The translations under genes and the position numbers were made by a program. A DNA stretch of 64,000 bases, from assembly GCF_030644205.1 (NCBI RefSeq), contig NZ_CP128647.1, positions 1,054,001 to 1,118,000 of the forward strand, given 5' to 3'. This document shows positions 42,765 through 51,660 of the stretch, in pieces (within the stretch, counting starts at the first letter, position 1; each line of letters opens with the position of its first letter). This DNA is from Mogibacterium neglectum. Its GTDB lineage: Bacteria; Bacillota; Clostridia; Peptostreptococcales; Anaerovoracaceae. The notes beneath the pieces were generated by a model. That model was not told the DNA's origin. It did not search any database and saw only the letters and a list, made by a program, of their open reading frames with translations.

Positions 42765-44282
42765 TTAAAAAAGATTCTCCACAATATCGCTAGCCATCAT
42801 CTTTCTTCGAGCATCTTCACCAGTATTAAGCTTATCTGCAGCATTACCATGAATCATAACTCCGTACAGAAGGCTGTTATTAAGACTATTGCCCTGTGCT
42901 ATAAGCGAAGCAATAGTACCTGCCAGCACATCTCCTGATCCAGCAGTAGCCAGGCCAGAATTACCAAGGGTATTTAGGAAAAGTCTCTGGTCACTACCGT
43001 TCAAAAGCGATATCAGCGACACATCAGACTTCACCACCATGCTCACGTTATAGTGCTGCGAGAACTTCTTGATAAATCCAACTCTGTTCTTATCAACGAC
43101 CTTTATGTCCTCATCGCACAGCCTTGCCATCTCTCCAATGTGCGGAGTTATAACACAATCAGCCCTCCTCTTGCGGAAAGGTTTGAGATTTCGTGCGATA
43201 ATATTAAGTGCACCTGCATCGATTACCAGCTTTATCTCCATTGCAAGTAGCTGCTTAACTAGAATCCTACCTGTCGAATCTTCTTTTAGACCAGGTCCGA
43301 TAAGGACAACATCAACGGAACCGGCAAAATCTGTCATAGCACCAGTTATATCATCGTTCTTATATGGTACGACTACAGCCTCAGGTATCGCAACATTGAA
43401 ATACCCAACGTACTTATTAGGGCAGAATATCTTGACTAGGCCACACCCGCATCTATAGGCAGCCTTAGCCGCCAGCATGCTAGCTCCCATCATTGCGTTG
43501 GGGCCAACCACAATTCCAACCGAGCCAAAAGTACCCTTATGAGAGCGTTCTTCACGCGAAACTAGTGCCAGATGCCTTGTATCATCTAAAAACCTCTTAT
43601 CACATATAAAAAGCTTATCCTCGATTGTAGAATAACCGGATTTGATTATTCCAATATCTATTAATTTAACTTCGCCAGACATGGCTCTTCCATCGCCAAA
43701 GAACATCCCTGTCTTGTAGTTTCCGAATGTCACTGTGAGATCTGCTCTAAATGTGGCATCCATGATACCACCTGTAGTGGCGTTTAACCCTGAAGGAATA
43801 TCAATCGCAATTTTAAAGCCTGACTTCGTATTTAAATATTCGATAAACTTAGCAAAGTTAGCACCAAATCTTCTGTTTAGTCCAATTCCAAAAATACCAT
43901 CTACAATTACATCGTAACGTTGCTGTAGAATCTTGAGATCATCTCTCGAACCTAGTCCATACATCCTAAAGGATTTGCTCATAGATGTTAAAATTCTTAG
44001 TTGGTTAGTGAACGCATGCGAAACCTTGCTTCTATCTCCAACGAAGTAGACATTGACAACATAGCCCAGATGAATTAACCATCTAGCCACACAGAGACCA
44101 TCTGCACCATTATTGCCATGGCCAACGACTACGAGCACTTCGGTGGCTTTGTCAGGAAAGCGTGAAATAATCTCATTAACAAGTCCCCCAGCGGCATTCT
44201 CCATAAGAACTGCGCTCGGTATCCCCTTGCTAATCGTATATTCATCCATGTAACGCATGGCTTTCGCCGTCAATGCATACAT
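42765..44282 (-). CDS. nnr: Bifunctional NAD(P)H-hydrate repair enzyme
   Basis: Repairs damaged NAD(P)HX. The N-terminal epimerase (YjeF-N; VVGHGNNGADGLCVARWL) spans about 1-215. The C-terminal ADP-dependent dehydratase (YjeF-C; NSGLATAGSGDVLAGTIASL) spans about 225-500. The ATG at 44282 follows GGGAGAGG; an upstream frame to 44393 adds 37 unconserved residues and is rejected. At 505 aa the length is standard for the fusion. Confidence 0.95.
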   Translation of the reverse strand: MYALTAKAMRYMDEYTISKGIPSAVLMENAAGGLVNEIISRFPDKATEVLVVVGHGNNGADGLCVARWLIHLGYVVNVYFVGDRSKVSHAFTNQLRILTSMSKSFRMYGLGSRDDLKILQQRYDVIVDGIFGIGLNRRFGANFAKFIEYLNTKSGFKIAIDIPSGLNATTGGIMDATFRADLTVTFGNYKTGMFFGDGRAMSGEVKLIDIGIIKSGYSTIEDKLFICDKRFLDDTRHLALVSREERSHKGTFGSVGIVVGPNAMMGASMLAAKAAYRCGCGLVKIFCPNKYVGYFNVAIPEAVVVPYKNDDITGAMTDFAGSVDVVLIGPGLKEDSTGRILVKQLLAMEIKLVIDAGALNIIARNLKPFRKRRADCVITPHIGEMARLCDEDIKVVDKNRVGFIKKFSQHYNVSMVVKSDVSLISLLNGSDQRLFLNTLGNSGLATAGSGDVLAGTIASLIAQGNSLNNSLLYGVMIHGNAADKLNTGEDARRKMMASDIVENLF

Positions 44283-44438
44283 AAGAGCCCCTCTCCCTAT
44301 CAAGACATAGTTTGTACAAATTATAGCATTTAAATGAATTTTCATCAATAATTCTAGGTAGTACAATGTACAATATTTACAATTTTTACGCAATATAGTA
44401 GCATAGTGTCATACATGAAGTTAAATCAGGAGAATCAA

Positions 44439-45197
44439 TTGGCACTTACAGAGCAGCAGATGCGAGAAATTATCATCGCAGATAAACGAAAGAAAAAAAT
44501 GAAAAGGCGTCGTAGACGCAAATATACATTTTTCATATCTCTCTTCTTAGTTCTTTTTTTTGTAATCGGACTATACCGCAATAGAGACGTACTCGCCCCA
44601 CCAAAGCTTGATCGCGGAGTAATTTTCATCGATCCTGGTCACGGTGGACACGACCCAGGTTCTCAAACTAAGTCTCGAAAAGAAAAAGATGATACGCTTC
44701 GTATCGCACTACAAATAAAAAAAGAACTTAACAGAAAAAGATTTAAGGTCTACTTAACTCGTGAGAATGATAGCTTTACCAAGAGAATAAAAATTGGCAA
44801 AATGGCTAATAAAAAGAAAGCCAAGCTAATGGTTTCTATTCATAGAAACAAAGCTGGAGATCCAAGGGCACAAGGTGTAGAGGTTTTCCTCCCAAAGGAT
44901 AATAACCCTAAGAGCCGCTATCTTGGAAAACAGATTATGAAGCAGCTGCACGATGAAGGCTTTGCAAAAAGACAAGTACGCTCTGGAACGCTTGTAAGCG
45001 AAACCAACGAGTATGATGAGCTCAGTGTCAATAAAATGCCTTCTTGCCTCGTCGAAATTGGATTTATTAGCAATAAACACGATAATATGTTATTTGACAA
45101 GAATTTAAAAGGCAATGCACGAGCTGTTGCAGATGCGATTGAAAAGACATATTCTCATTACTACGAGAAAAATAAGAAGTCTAAGAAAGACAAATAG
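44439..45197 (+). CDS. N-acetylmuramoyl-L-alanine amidase (Amidase_3)
   Basis: A membrane-anchored cell-wall amidase. A very basic segment (KKKMKRRRRRKYT) precedes one helix (FFISLFLVLFFVIGLY), then the zinc amidase domain: FIDPGHGGHDPGS (first His), LMVSIHRNK (second His) and CLVEIGFISN (catalytic Glu). A SIHRNK sequence replaces the more usual SxHxNA. A TTG at 44439 with AGGAG six bases upstream is the best start; ATG 44415 and GTG 44406 lack a ribosome-binding site. It is divergent from nnr. Confidence 0.9.
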   Translation: MALTEQQMREIIIADKRKKKMKRRRRRKYTFFISLFLVLFFVIGLYRNRDVLAPPKLDRGVIFIDPGHGGHDPGSQTKSRKEKDDTLRIALQIKKELNRKRFKVYLTRENDSFTKRIKIGKMANKKKAKLMVSIHRNKAGDPRAQGVEVFLPKDNNPKSRYLGKQIMKQLHDEGFAKRQVRSGTLVSETNEYDELSVNKMPSCLVEIGFISNKHDNMLFDKNLKGNARAVADAIEKTYSHYYEKNKKSKKDK

Positions 45198-45202
45198 AAA
45201 GT

Positions 45203-45238
45203 AAAGAACTCGATTCAGCTGAATCGAGTTCTTTTTAT
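45203..45238 (+). terminator. Terminator after the amidase gene
   Basis: AAAGAACTCGATTCAG followed by its exact reverse complement, 32 bases without mismatch, then TTAT. It ends the amidase transcript and could also serve the convergent proC. Confidence 0.88.
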
Positions 45239-45303
45239 GCAATGATATTCTATGTATCTATATGTACATGTTAGTATCAGCTAGATGTTTTGTGAATTAA
45301 GCT

Positions 45304-46107
45304 CTAGCCTCTCATAGCCGCTGACTTCTCTGTAGCTGCATTGGCACCTTCGATAACAGCACTTCTGAAATTATATGCTTCGAGAGTGCGAACAGCTGCA
45401 ATAGTAGTTCCTGCTGGTGAGCATACCATATCCTTGAGTTCACCTGGATGTTTGCCAGTTTCCATAACCATCTTAGCAGCACCATACACTGTCTGTGCAG
45501 CGAATTCATATGCTTGTCTTCTAGGCATTCCTCCAACAACTGCCGCATCAGCAAGAGCCTCGATGAATAGGAATACGTAAGCTGGTCCACTGCCGCTAAT
45601 TCCAGTAACCACATCAAATAGATTTTCTGGAACAACCTCAGCCTTTCCAAAAGCATTCAGAATACTGAGAGTCGTCTTAATTTCTTCTTCGCTCACGAAC
45701 TCATTTGGGCAAGCCGCCGACATACCTTCACCAACCTGAGCTGGTGTATTTGGCATTACACGTACGATTTTTACGTCCTTACCACCAAATGCTTTGCTGA
45801 GGTAGTCCAGTGTCACTCCTGCTCCAATAGAGATGAACACGTGATTTTCCTTTACGTGATCCTTTATTCCCTCGATTACCGGTGCATAATACTGCGGTTT
45901 TACAGTTAGGAATATATAGTCACATTTCTCTAGTACATCTAGATTATTGTCAGTAACTTCTACTCCATTCTGCTCTTTGGTCTTAGTTCTTCCAAACTCA
46001 GTTGGATCTGCACCGATGATGTTTTCGGGCTTGCATACTCCAGCGCTGATGATACCACCCATCATCGCATTCGCCATAACGCCTGTGCCGATAAAGCCTA
46101 TTCTCAT
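45304..46107 (-). CDS. proC: Pyrroline-5-carboxylate reductase
   Basis: Reduces pyrroline-5-carboxylate to proline with NAD(P)H. MRIGFIGTGVMANAMMGGII is the dinucleotide fold; RVMPNTPAQVGEGMSA and SGSGPAYVFLFIEALADAAV are ProC signatures. Length of 267 aa is usual. It lies 169 bp downstream of hypD in the same direction; the HypD product is the ProC substrate, so it most likely serves hydroxyproline use as well as biosynthesis. Good AGGAGG before the ATG. Confidence 0.97.
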   Translation of the reverse strand: MRIGFIGTGVMANAMMGGIISAGVCKPENIIGADPTEFGRTKTKEQNGVEVTDNNLDVLEKCDYIFLTVKPQYYAPVIEGIKDHVKENHVFISIGAGVTLDYLSKAFGGKDVKIVRVMPNTPAQVGEGMSAACPNEFVSEEEIKTTLSILNAFGKAEVVPENLFDVVTGISGSGPAYVFLFIEALADAAVVGGMPRRQAYEFAAQTVYGAAKMVMETGKHPGELKDMVCSPAGTTIAAVRTLEAYNFRSAVIEGANAATEKSAAMRG

Positions 46108-46155
46108 TTCTGCCTCCTAACGCACGCAAATACTATAAGTAAAGTTATATTAGAT

Positions 46156-46184
46156 GGATTGGCGCAAACTAGTCACGCCAATCC
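46156..46184 (-). terminator. Hairpin between hypD and proC
   Basis: GGATTGGCG and CGCCAATCC form a perfect 9-bp stem with an 11-base loop. The following minus-strand sequence lacks a proper T run, so it may act as a processing or partial termination site, setting different hypD and proC levels. Confidence 0.5.
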
Positions 46185-46276
46185 AGTCATGATGTAATTA
46201 TTTAGAATATACTACGTATAGCCGCTTCATGTATCTATTATACATCGAATTCGCTTCTATACACGGTTTATCCCTT

Positions 46277-48652
46277 TTAGCTGAAGGATTGCTCAGTTCT
46301 ATTGATAATCTCATCCTGTAGAGGTTTATCAAGGTTACGGAAGAAGTCGCTGTATCCAGCTACTCTTACGATTAGATCCTTGTACTCCTCAGGGTTCTTC
46401 TGAGCCTCGATTAGAGTTGCTCTATCGATTATATTGAACTGAATGTGGTGTCCATCCATCGCGAAGTAAGAACGAACGAGATCCGCCATGTGAGCTAGGC
46501 CCTCTTCACCTGTTACTACATCAGGTGTAAACTTCTGGTTGAGAAGAGTACCACTTGTTGCGAGATGATCCATCTTAGCGCAAGACTTGATTACCGCTGT
46601 AGGTCCATTTACATCGGCAGCCTTCTCTGGTGAGATTCCCTCAGATACCGGCTTGTGTGCTTTACGTCCATTTGGAGTTGCGAGGATAACATCACCAAAG
46701 TATACGTGGCAAGTTGTAGGAAGCATGTCGATTCCGTACTTTCCACCCTTCATATTAGGTCTGCCAACGATTGTGTCGTGGTACAGGTCAAAGATCTGTT
46801 TCATAACGTCATCTGCGTAATCATCATCGTTTCCGTATTTAGGAGTCTTCTCAGTTACTAGGCTATAGATATAGTCGTATCCTTCAAAGTTGTGCTCCAT
46901 AGCTTCGATGAGCTCGTCCATAGTGAAGTTCTTCTCATCAAATACATTGTACTTAACCGATGTTAGGCAGTCTGTAACTGTTCCGATTCCTACACCCTGG
47001 ATGTAGTTTGTGTTGTAACGAGCACCACCAGCATTGTAGTCCTTAGCATTTGAAATACAATCGTTAGTTACTACAGAAAGTAGAGGTGCCGGCATGAACT
47101 CTGCATAGATTCTCTCAATGATGTTGTTGCCGTAAAGTTTGATGTTTACGAAATACTCTAGCTGCTTCTTGAATGCGTCCCACAGCTCCTCATAAGTCTT
47201 GAAATCCTTAGCATAGCCTAGCTCTAGACCTAGCTGCTTGCCGGAAACCTGATCATAACCATTGAACAGCGTCATCTGGAATATCTTAGGGATGTTCATA
47301 TATCCTGTTAGAATATATGCTTCACTTCCCCATGCTCCAGTCTCAACGCATCCAGAAGAACCGCCGCGACGAGCATCTTCGAGTGTCTTTCCTGCATTTA
47401 TCAGCTCCATAATCTGAGCTTCTGTGTTATAGAATGCTGGCTGCCCCCAACCCTTTCTTGAAATCTCGCAAGCTCTCTTGAGGAATCTCTGAGGAGTTTT
47501 CTTGCTGATTGTTACGTTTGAGTTAGGCTGTACAAGTTTCATATCATCCATACAGTCAAGGATTAGATAGCTAACTGCGTTAACACCGTTCTCTCCAGTT
47601 GGTGTAACTCCACCAGTGTTTATATTAGCAAAGTCTGTGTATGTTGCACTCTCCTTGAGTGTAATTCCTACCTTTACAGGTGCTGGCTGGTTGTAGAACT
47701 TAACCCACAGGCACTCTAGAAGCTCGAGAGCCTTCTCATCATCGAGAATACCTGCTTCAGTATCCGCTTCATAGTACTTGATGAGGTGCTGATCCATTCT
47801 TCCAGGGCTAAATGCGTCCCATGGATTGAGCTCAGTAGTAACTGCGAGGTGTGTGAACCAATATAGCTGGATTGCCTGCCAGTAAGTCTGTGGTGCGTGT
47901 GCAGGAACGACTTCGAGGTTCTTAGCAATCTGTAAAATCTCAGCTTTTCTAACTGGATCTGTCTCTGCTTCAGCCTTCTCGAGCGCTAGCTTGTGGTATC
48001 TCTCACCGAGGATGATCACCGCATCACAGCAGATATCCATAGCCTTTAGCTCTTCGTTCTTATCATAAGCTTCAGGATCGTTCATCCAGTCTAGATTATC
48101 CATTGTTTCCTTGATCTTAGCCTTATAATCCATGTATCCAGTAGTGAATACCTGCTCTCCACCGCAAGTGTGTCCAGGGCCTCTCTGTTCCATAAACTCT
48201 GTGAATACACCTGCTTCGTAGCACTCATGCCACTCTGGCTTCATCGATGCTAGAATCTTCTCACGGATAGTTCTTCCTTCCCAGAAAGGAATGATTTCCT
48301 TCTTCTGTAGTTCTCTATCCTCTACTGTAGTATGGAATGAAACGAGCTTTCTGTCGCTCATTACAATCATATCTTCTTCACTGTGGCAGCATAGTTCAGG
48401 GAATGTAGGTGATGCCTGAGGGTCTTTACCCTTCTCACCGACGATAAGCTCTCCATCTCCAAAGTAAAGTGTCTTCTTCGAGAAATACTCCTTTAGAACC
48501 ATAGCTCTCATTACAGGAATTGAGTATTTCCCATCGTTTTCTTTGTAGAAATCTGTCTCAATCTTAGCTCTTTCGAGGTCGATGTGTACCGGTGTGTTTA
48601 CACTGATATCTCTTAACTTCTGAATTCTCTCATTCATACCATGTGTTGCCAT
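46277..48652 (-). CDS. hypD: trans-4-hydroxy-L-proline dehydratase (glycyl radical enzyme)
   Basis: A 791-residue glycyl radical enzyme. The radical site is Gly766 in RVAGYSDF and the thiyl residue Cys435 in GGSSGCVETG, with Glu437. Residues reported as substrate contacts in C. difficile HypD (from memory: Phe152, His160, Asp278, Ser334, Asp339, Phe340, Cys434, Glu436, Tyr450, Thr645) all recur here one position later: Phe153, His161, Asp279, Ser335, Asp340, Phe341, Cys435, Glu437, Tyr451, Thr646. This and the adjacent proC identify it better than general similarity to pyruvate formate-lyase. It removes water from hydroxyproline to give pyrroline-5-carboxylate. Activase is 2 bp upstream. Confidence 0.93.
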   Translation of the reverse strand: MATHGMNERIQKLRDISVNTPVHIDLERAKIETDFYKENDGKYSIPVMRAMVLKEYFSKKTLYFGDGELIVGEKGKDPQASPTFPELCCHSEEDMIVMSDRKLVSFHTTVEDRELQKKEIIPFWEGRTIREKILASMKPEWHECYEAGVFTEFMEQRGPGHTCGGEQVFTTGYMDYKAKIKETMDNLDWMNDPEAYDKNEELKAMDICCDAVIILGERYHKLALEKAEAETDPVRKAEILQIAKNLEVVPAHAPQTYWQAIQLYWFTHLAVTTELNPWDAFSPGRMDQHLIKYYEADTEAGILDDEKALELLECLWVKFYNQPAPVKVGITLKESATYTDFANINTGGVTPTGENGVNAVSYLILDCMDDMKLVQPNSNVTISKKTPQRFLKRACEISRKGWGQPAFYNTEAQIMELINAGKTLEDARRGGSSGCVETGAWGSEAYILTGYMNIPKIFQMTLFNGYDQVSGKQLGLELGYAKDFKTYEELWDAFKKQLEYFVNIKLYGNNIIERIYAEFMPAPLLSVVTNDCISNAKDYNAGGARYNTNYIQGVGIGTVTDCLTSVKYNVFDEKNFTMDELIEAMEHNFEGYDYIYSLVTEKTPKYGNDDDYADDVMKQIFDLYHDTIVGRPNMKGGKYGIDMLPTTCHVYFGDVILATPNGRKAHKPVSEGISPEKAADVNGPTAVIKSCAKMDHLATSGTLLNQKFTPDVVTGEEGLAHMADLVRSYFAMDGHHIQFNIIDRATLIEAQKNPEEYKDLIVRVAGYSDFFRNLDKPLQDEIINRTEQSFS

Positions 48653-48654
48653 TG

Positions 48655-49563
48655 CTATCCTCCTATCTTGGTATTAACAAAACCAGCTTTTATAAATAGT
48701 TCAGCGAACTTATCCATCTCTTCCTTGAAAGGTGCGTGTAGCTCATTACCCTCATACACCATTCCTATCTTCGAATATTTCGGAACACCTGCGTCGTGAT
48801 AAGGTAAAAGGTTAATCTTTGCTGGGTGTATTCCGTTGTCCTGCAAGAACTTTATGGTATCCTGCATATTTTTTTCATTGCCGTTAACTTCTTTGATGAC
48901 CGGAATCCTTACGTAAATTCTTGCTCCGTCCTTAGAAAGTCTTGCGAGATTGTCGAGTATCTTCTCGTTGCTAACACCAGTGTATTTCTTGTGGAGTTCA
49001 TCATCCATGCACTTGAGATCGTATAAGAACGTATCTGTGTATGGGAGAATTTTGCTCAGCCTCTCATATGGAACATATCCACAAGTGTCGATAAAAAGCG
49101 AAATTCCATTGCGTTTTAATTCCTTAGCTATAGCGAGTAGATAGTCTATATCCATCATCATCACTTCACCGCCTGAGAGTGTTACGCCACCTCCAGACTC
49201 CTCGTAGAACATGAGGTCTTTCATCAGTTCTTTTACAAGTACCTTAGGCTCGTAATCTTTACCCATTACCCTTCTAGCCGAGCTTGGGCACATCTTGCCG
49301 CACTTGTCGCAGCGGTCGCATTTGTTAGAATCCGTAAATGCCTTACCGTCTACGATACTGATTGCCTCAGTATGACATACTCTGATGCAGGAACCGCATC
49401 CTACACACTTCTCACTGTCGAACTCAACCTCTGGGTTATAGCACTGTGTCTCTGGGTTGTGACACCAAGTGCAGTGGAGCGGACAGCCTTTGAAGAATAC
49501 GGTAGTTCTGATGCCATCTCCATCATGTATTGAAAATTTCTGAATGTTAGTAATTGCTTTCAT
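48655..49563 (-). CDS. hypE: HypD-activating radical SAM enzyme
   Basis: A 302-residue glycyl radical activase. The SAM cluster is C27-x3-C31-x2-C34 (GCPLHCTWC). A two-cluster ferredoxin insert has C53, C56, C59, C63 and C82, C85, C88, C92. VTLSGGEVMMM holds the SAM-binding GGE motif. It installs the radical on Gly766 of HypD. The genes are 2 bp apart and share the operator-bearing promoter upstream. Confidence 0.93.
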   Translation of the reverse strand: MKAITNIQKFSIHDGDGIRTTVFFKGCPLHCTWCHNPETQCYNPEVEFDSEKCVGCGSCIRVCHTEAISIVDGKAFTDSNKCDRCDKCGKMCPSSARRVMGKDYEPKVLVKELMKDLMFYEESGGGVTLSGGEVMMMDIDYLLAIAKELKRNGISLFIDTCGYVPYERLSKILPYTDTFLYDLKCMDDELHKKYTGVSNEKILDNLARLSKDGARIYVRIPVIKEVNGNEKNMQDTIKFLQDNGIHPAKINLLPYHDAGVPKYSKIGMVYEGNELHAPFKEEMDKFAELFIKAGFVNTKIGG

Positions 49564-49585
49564 ATCTCAATCACCTTTAATAATT

Positions 49586-49641
49586 TTTAGACTGCGTTCT
49601 AAATTTAATATAACCATAACATTATGACAAAACCTTGTCAA
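49586..49641 (-). promoter_or_regulatory. hypE-hypD promoter with two candidate operators
   Basis: Minus-strand TTGACA (49641-49636), 17 bp, TATGGT (49618-49613). Inverted repeat 1, TGACAA-AACC-TTGTCA (49625-49640), covers the -35 and spacer. Inverted repeat 2, TTTAGA-CTGCGT-TCTAAA (49586-49603), covers the start region. Either would fit a TetR-type dimer; the TetR gene lies immediately upstream. Confidence 0.6.
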
Positions 49642-49683
49642 TCAGTTTTGTTAAAATATTTTCAAAATTTTGCAAAAAAATAA

Positions 49684-49702
49684 AGCGAAGCTTTGCCTCG
49701 CT
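49684..49702 (-). terminator. Terminator after the TetR gene
   Basis: Minus-strand AGCGAGGC, AAA, GCTTCGCT (one G-U pair), then TTATTTTTTT. It separates the regulator from hypE so the latter uses its own promoter. Confidence 0.82.
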
Positions 49703-49742
49703 AAATAAATCGATTAACTATTATTTCAAATATTTATAAAAA

Positions 49743-50324
49743 CTATTTAGCTCTAAACTCCCCAAAGAATAATGGCATATACTTTTTGCTATATTCAGCT
49801 AGTGAGAACGTACCATTCTTCATGCACCAGTCAGAAACGAGCGCGCGCTCAAGTATTACGTAATTGTTGACAAGTTCAGGAACGCTGAATTCTGTAGTTA
49901 TCTCACCGTCCTCCTGTCCTCTCTTTAGCAAGTCACCAAGAAGTTTGAAATAATATCTATCCTTGTCGAGCAGCTTGCTTGCAGCAGTATTAGTTAACTG
50001 ACTTGCATACATATTGCCTAGAAGCTCGTGATCGATGTGCTTCTCAATAAAGGTATGAGTTTCAAAATTGAGGATCATCAATGTATCAAACACACTAGTA
50101 TCATCTGGGATGACATTCATTATCTCCCTGTACTTGTTATCGAATACTGTAGCGAGCGTATCGAGTAAACTCTCTTTACCTTTAAAATAATAATAAAACG
50201 AACCTCTCGCTACCTGCGCTTTCTCAATGATGTCATTCATCGTTGTCGCCTCGTAGCCCTTCTCCTCGAATAGTTCCCACGACACTTCTATAATTCGTTC
50301 TTTGAGACTTTGTTTCTTCCTCAT
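49743..50324 (-). CDS. TetR family regulator, likely of hydroxyproline genes
   Basis: A 193-residue TetR protein. The DNA-binding domain (residues 3-50) includes LFEEKGYEATTMNDIIEKAQ and GSFYYYFKGKESLL. The C-terminal ligand domain is helical and unrecognised. The ATG at 50324 follows AAGGAAGGA; the earlier ATG at 50339 lies upstream of that site. A TTTACC, 17 bp, TAGAAT promoter precedes it. Position directly upstream of hypE-hypD-proC suggests it controls them; the ligand could be hydroxyproline, which is inference. Confidence 0.88.
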   Translation of the reverse strand: MRKKQSLKERIIEVSWELFEEKGYEATTMNDIIEKAQVARGSFYYYFKGKESLLDTLATVFDNKYREIMNVIPDDTSVFDTLMILNFETHTFIEKHIDHELLGNMYASQLTNTAASKLLDKDRYYFKLLGDLLKRGQEDGEITTEFSVPELVNNYVILERALVSDWCMKNGTFSLAEYSKKYMPLFFGEFRAK

Positions 50325-50430
50325 ATTCCTTCCTTTCACTTTTAAACCCGCGTATATTCTACTTGATTTTGCACAATCGGTAAAGGGTATTTACCAGGAA
50401 TTTCATATAATACAAAAGTATTTATCACAT

Positions 50431-50456
50431 GAAAAGACCCGGATATAATCCGAGCC
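50431..50456 (-). terminator. Terminator after the CofE-like gene
   Basis: Minus-strand GGCTCGGAT, TAT, ATCCGGGTC (two G-U pairs) followed by TTTTC. It lies 17 bp after the CofE-like stop. Confidence 0.75.
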
Positions 50457-50472
50457 TTTACAGTTTCTGATA

Positions 50473-51660
50473 TTAATTTGTATAGTTATCAAAATAGCCC
50501 TGAATATGTACTACAGGTGTTCCCTTATCGCCAGAACCACTTGTTAGGTCGCAAAGCGAACCGATGAGATCAGTCAGTCTACGTGGTGTAGTTCCCTCTG
50601 TCTCCATCTTACCAACAAGGTTATCATCCTTCTCCTTGATTCTAGCAGAGATTGCTTCTCTTAGCTCTTCACCACTTAGATCTTTAAAGTCATTATCAGC
50701 TAGATACTTAAGCTTAAGCTCGTTAGGTGTACCCTCAAGCCCAGGAGTGTATGCAGGTGATACTACCGGATCTGCAAGCTCCCAAATCTTACCCACTGGA
50801 TCCTTAAATGCTCCGTCACCGTAAACTAGAACCTCTACACACTTACCTGTCTTATCGAGAATTGACTTCTGAATATCTAGTACAATTTCTTCACAGCTCT
50901 CTGGGAAAAGCTTCACGCTGTCCTCTGTGCTCTTGTTGGAGCCTAGCAGTCCATACTTGCTGTTGAAACCGCTGCCATCAACTGGACCATTTAGAATCTC
51001 ATCCATGGCAAGCACTGTTGCACCAGCATCCTTTAGTATGCGTCGAGTCCTCTTTCTAGTGTGAATGTCACAGTTAATAACTCTGTCGGTGTAGTTCAAA
51101 ATCTCTGTCGCATGATTAGCGAGAACAATCTCTACTTCAGCGCCAGTTGCCTCTATAACCTCTCCGTAGTACGCGAGGTAATCTACGCCTGTAAATGGAT
51201 GCTTATTTTCTCCGAAAAGTTCACGGTACTCCTTGAGAGACATAACCTTTGAATAAGGATTGATTCCTGCCTCATCAAGCTGGTCCTCCGTGAGAAGCTG
51301 GTTACCAACCTCATCTCTTGGAAATGAAAGCATCAAAACTATTTTCTTAGCAGCCATCGATATACCGCGTAAACATACCGCAAATCTATTTCTCGACAAA
51401 ATCGGGAAGATTACCCCAATCGTATCACTTCCAAGCTTAGATTGAACGTCCTTTGCAATTGCCTCAACGCTAGCGTAGTTACCTTGACTTCTAGCAACTA
51501 CCGACTCTGTTACAGCAACAATATCTCTGTCTCTGATTTCAAACCCTTCAGCCTCTGTGGCTTCAAGTACAGAGTTAACCACAACACTTGAGATATCATC
51601 GCCTTCACGAATAATAGGACATCTAATTCCTCTTGATATCGTGCCTACTTTTCTTTCCAT
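50473..51660 (-). CDS. F420-0:gamma-glutamyl ligase (CofE)-like protein
   Basis: A 395-residue member of the CofE superfamily. The N-terminal half has RDRDIVAVTESVVARSQGNY, the family nucleotide/metal loop; further on, VEVLVYGDGAFKDPVGKIWE and VVSPAYTPGLEGTPNELKL. True CofE adds glutamate to coenzyme F420-0 in methanogens and actinobacteria; no other F420 gene was noticed here, and most Clostridia lack F420. It therefore probably ligates glutamate or another amino acid to a different acceptor. Start chosen at 51660 behind GGAG. Nfn genes lie upstream, separated by a terminator. Confidence 0.75.
   Translation of the reverse strand: MERKVGTISRGIRCPIIREGDDISSVVVNSVLEATEAEGFEIRDRDIVAVTESVVARSQGNYASVEAIAKDVQSKLGSDTIGVIFPILSRNRFAVCLRGISMAAKKIVLMLSFPRDEVGNQLLTEDQLDEAGINPYSKVMSLKEYRELFGENKHPFTGVDYLAYYGEVIEATGAEVEIVLANHATEILNYTDRVINCDIHTRKRTRRILKDAGATVLAMDEILNGPVDGSGFNSKYGLLGSNKSTEDSVKLFPESCEEIVLDIQKSILDKTGKCVEVLVYGDGAFKDPVGKIWELADPVVSPAYTPGLEGTPNELKLKYLADNDFKDLSGEELREAISARIKEKDDNLVGKMETEGTTPRRLTDLIGSLCDLTSGSGDKGTPVVHIQGYFDNYTN

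Noticed and set aside
46277-48652. Reading the glycyl radical enzyme as pyruvate formate-lyase, choline lyase or glycerol dehydratase
   Set aside because: The residue pattern matches remembered HypD contacts at ten positions, and proC and a two-cluster activase are adjacent.
49648-49665. Rex-like site TTGTTAAAATATTTTCAA upstream of hypE
   Set aside because: The second half-site matches Rex only at 5 of 7 positions, it lies upstream of the -35, and the region is AT-rich enough for this by chance.
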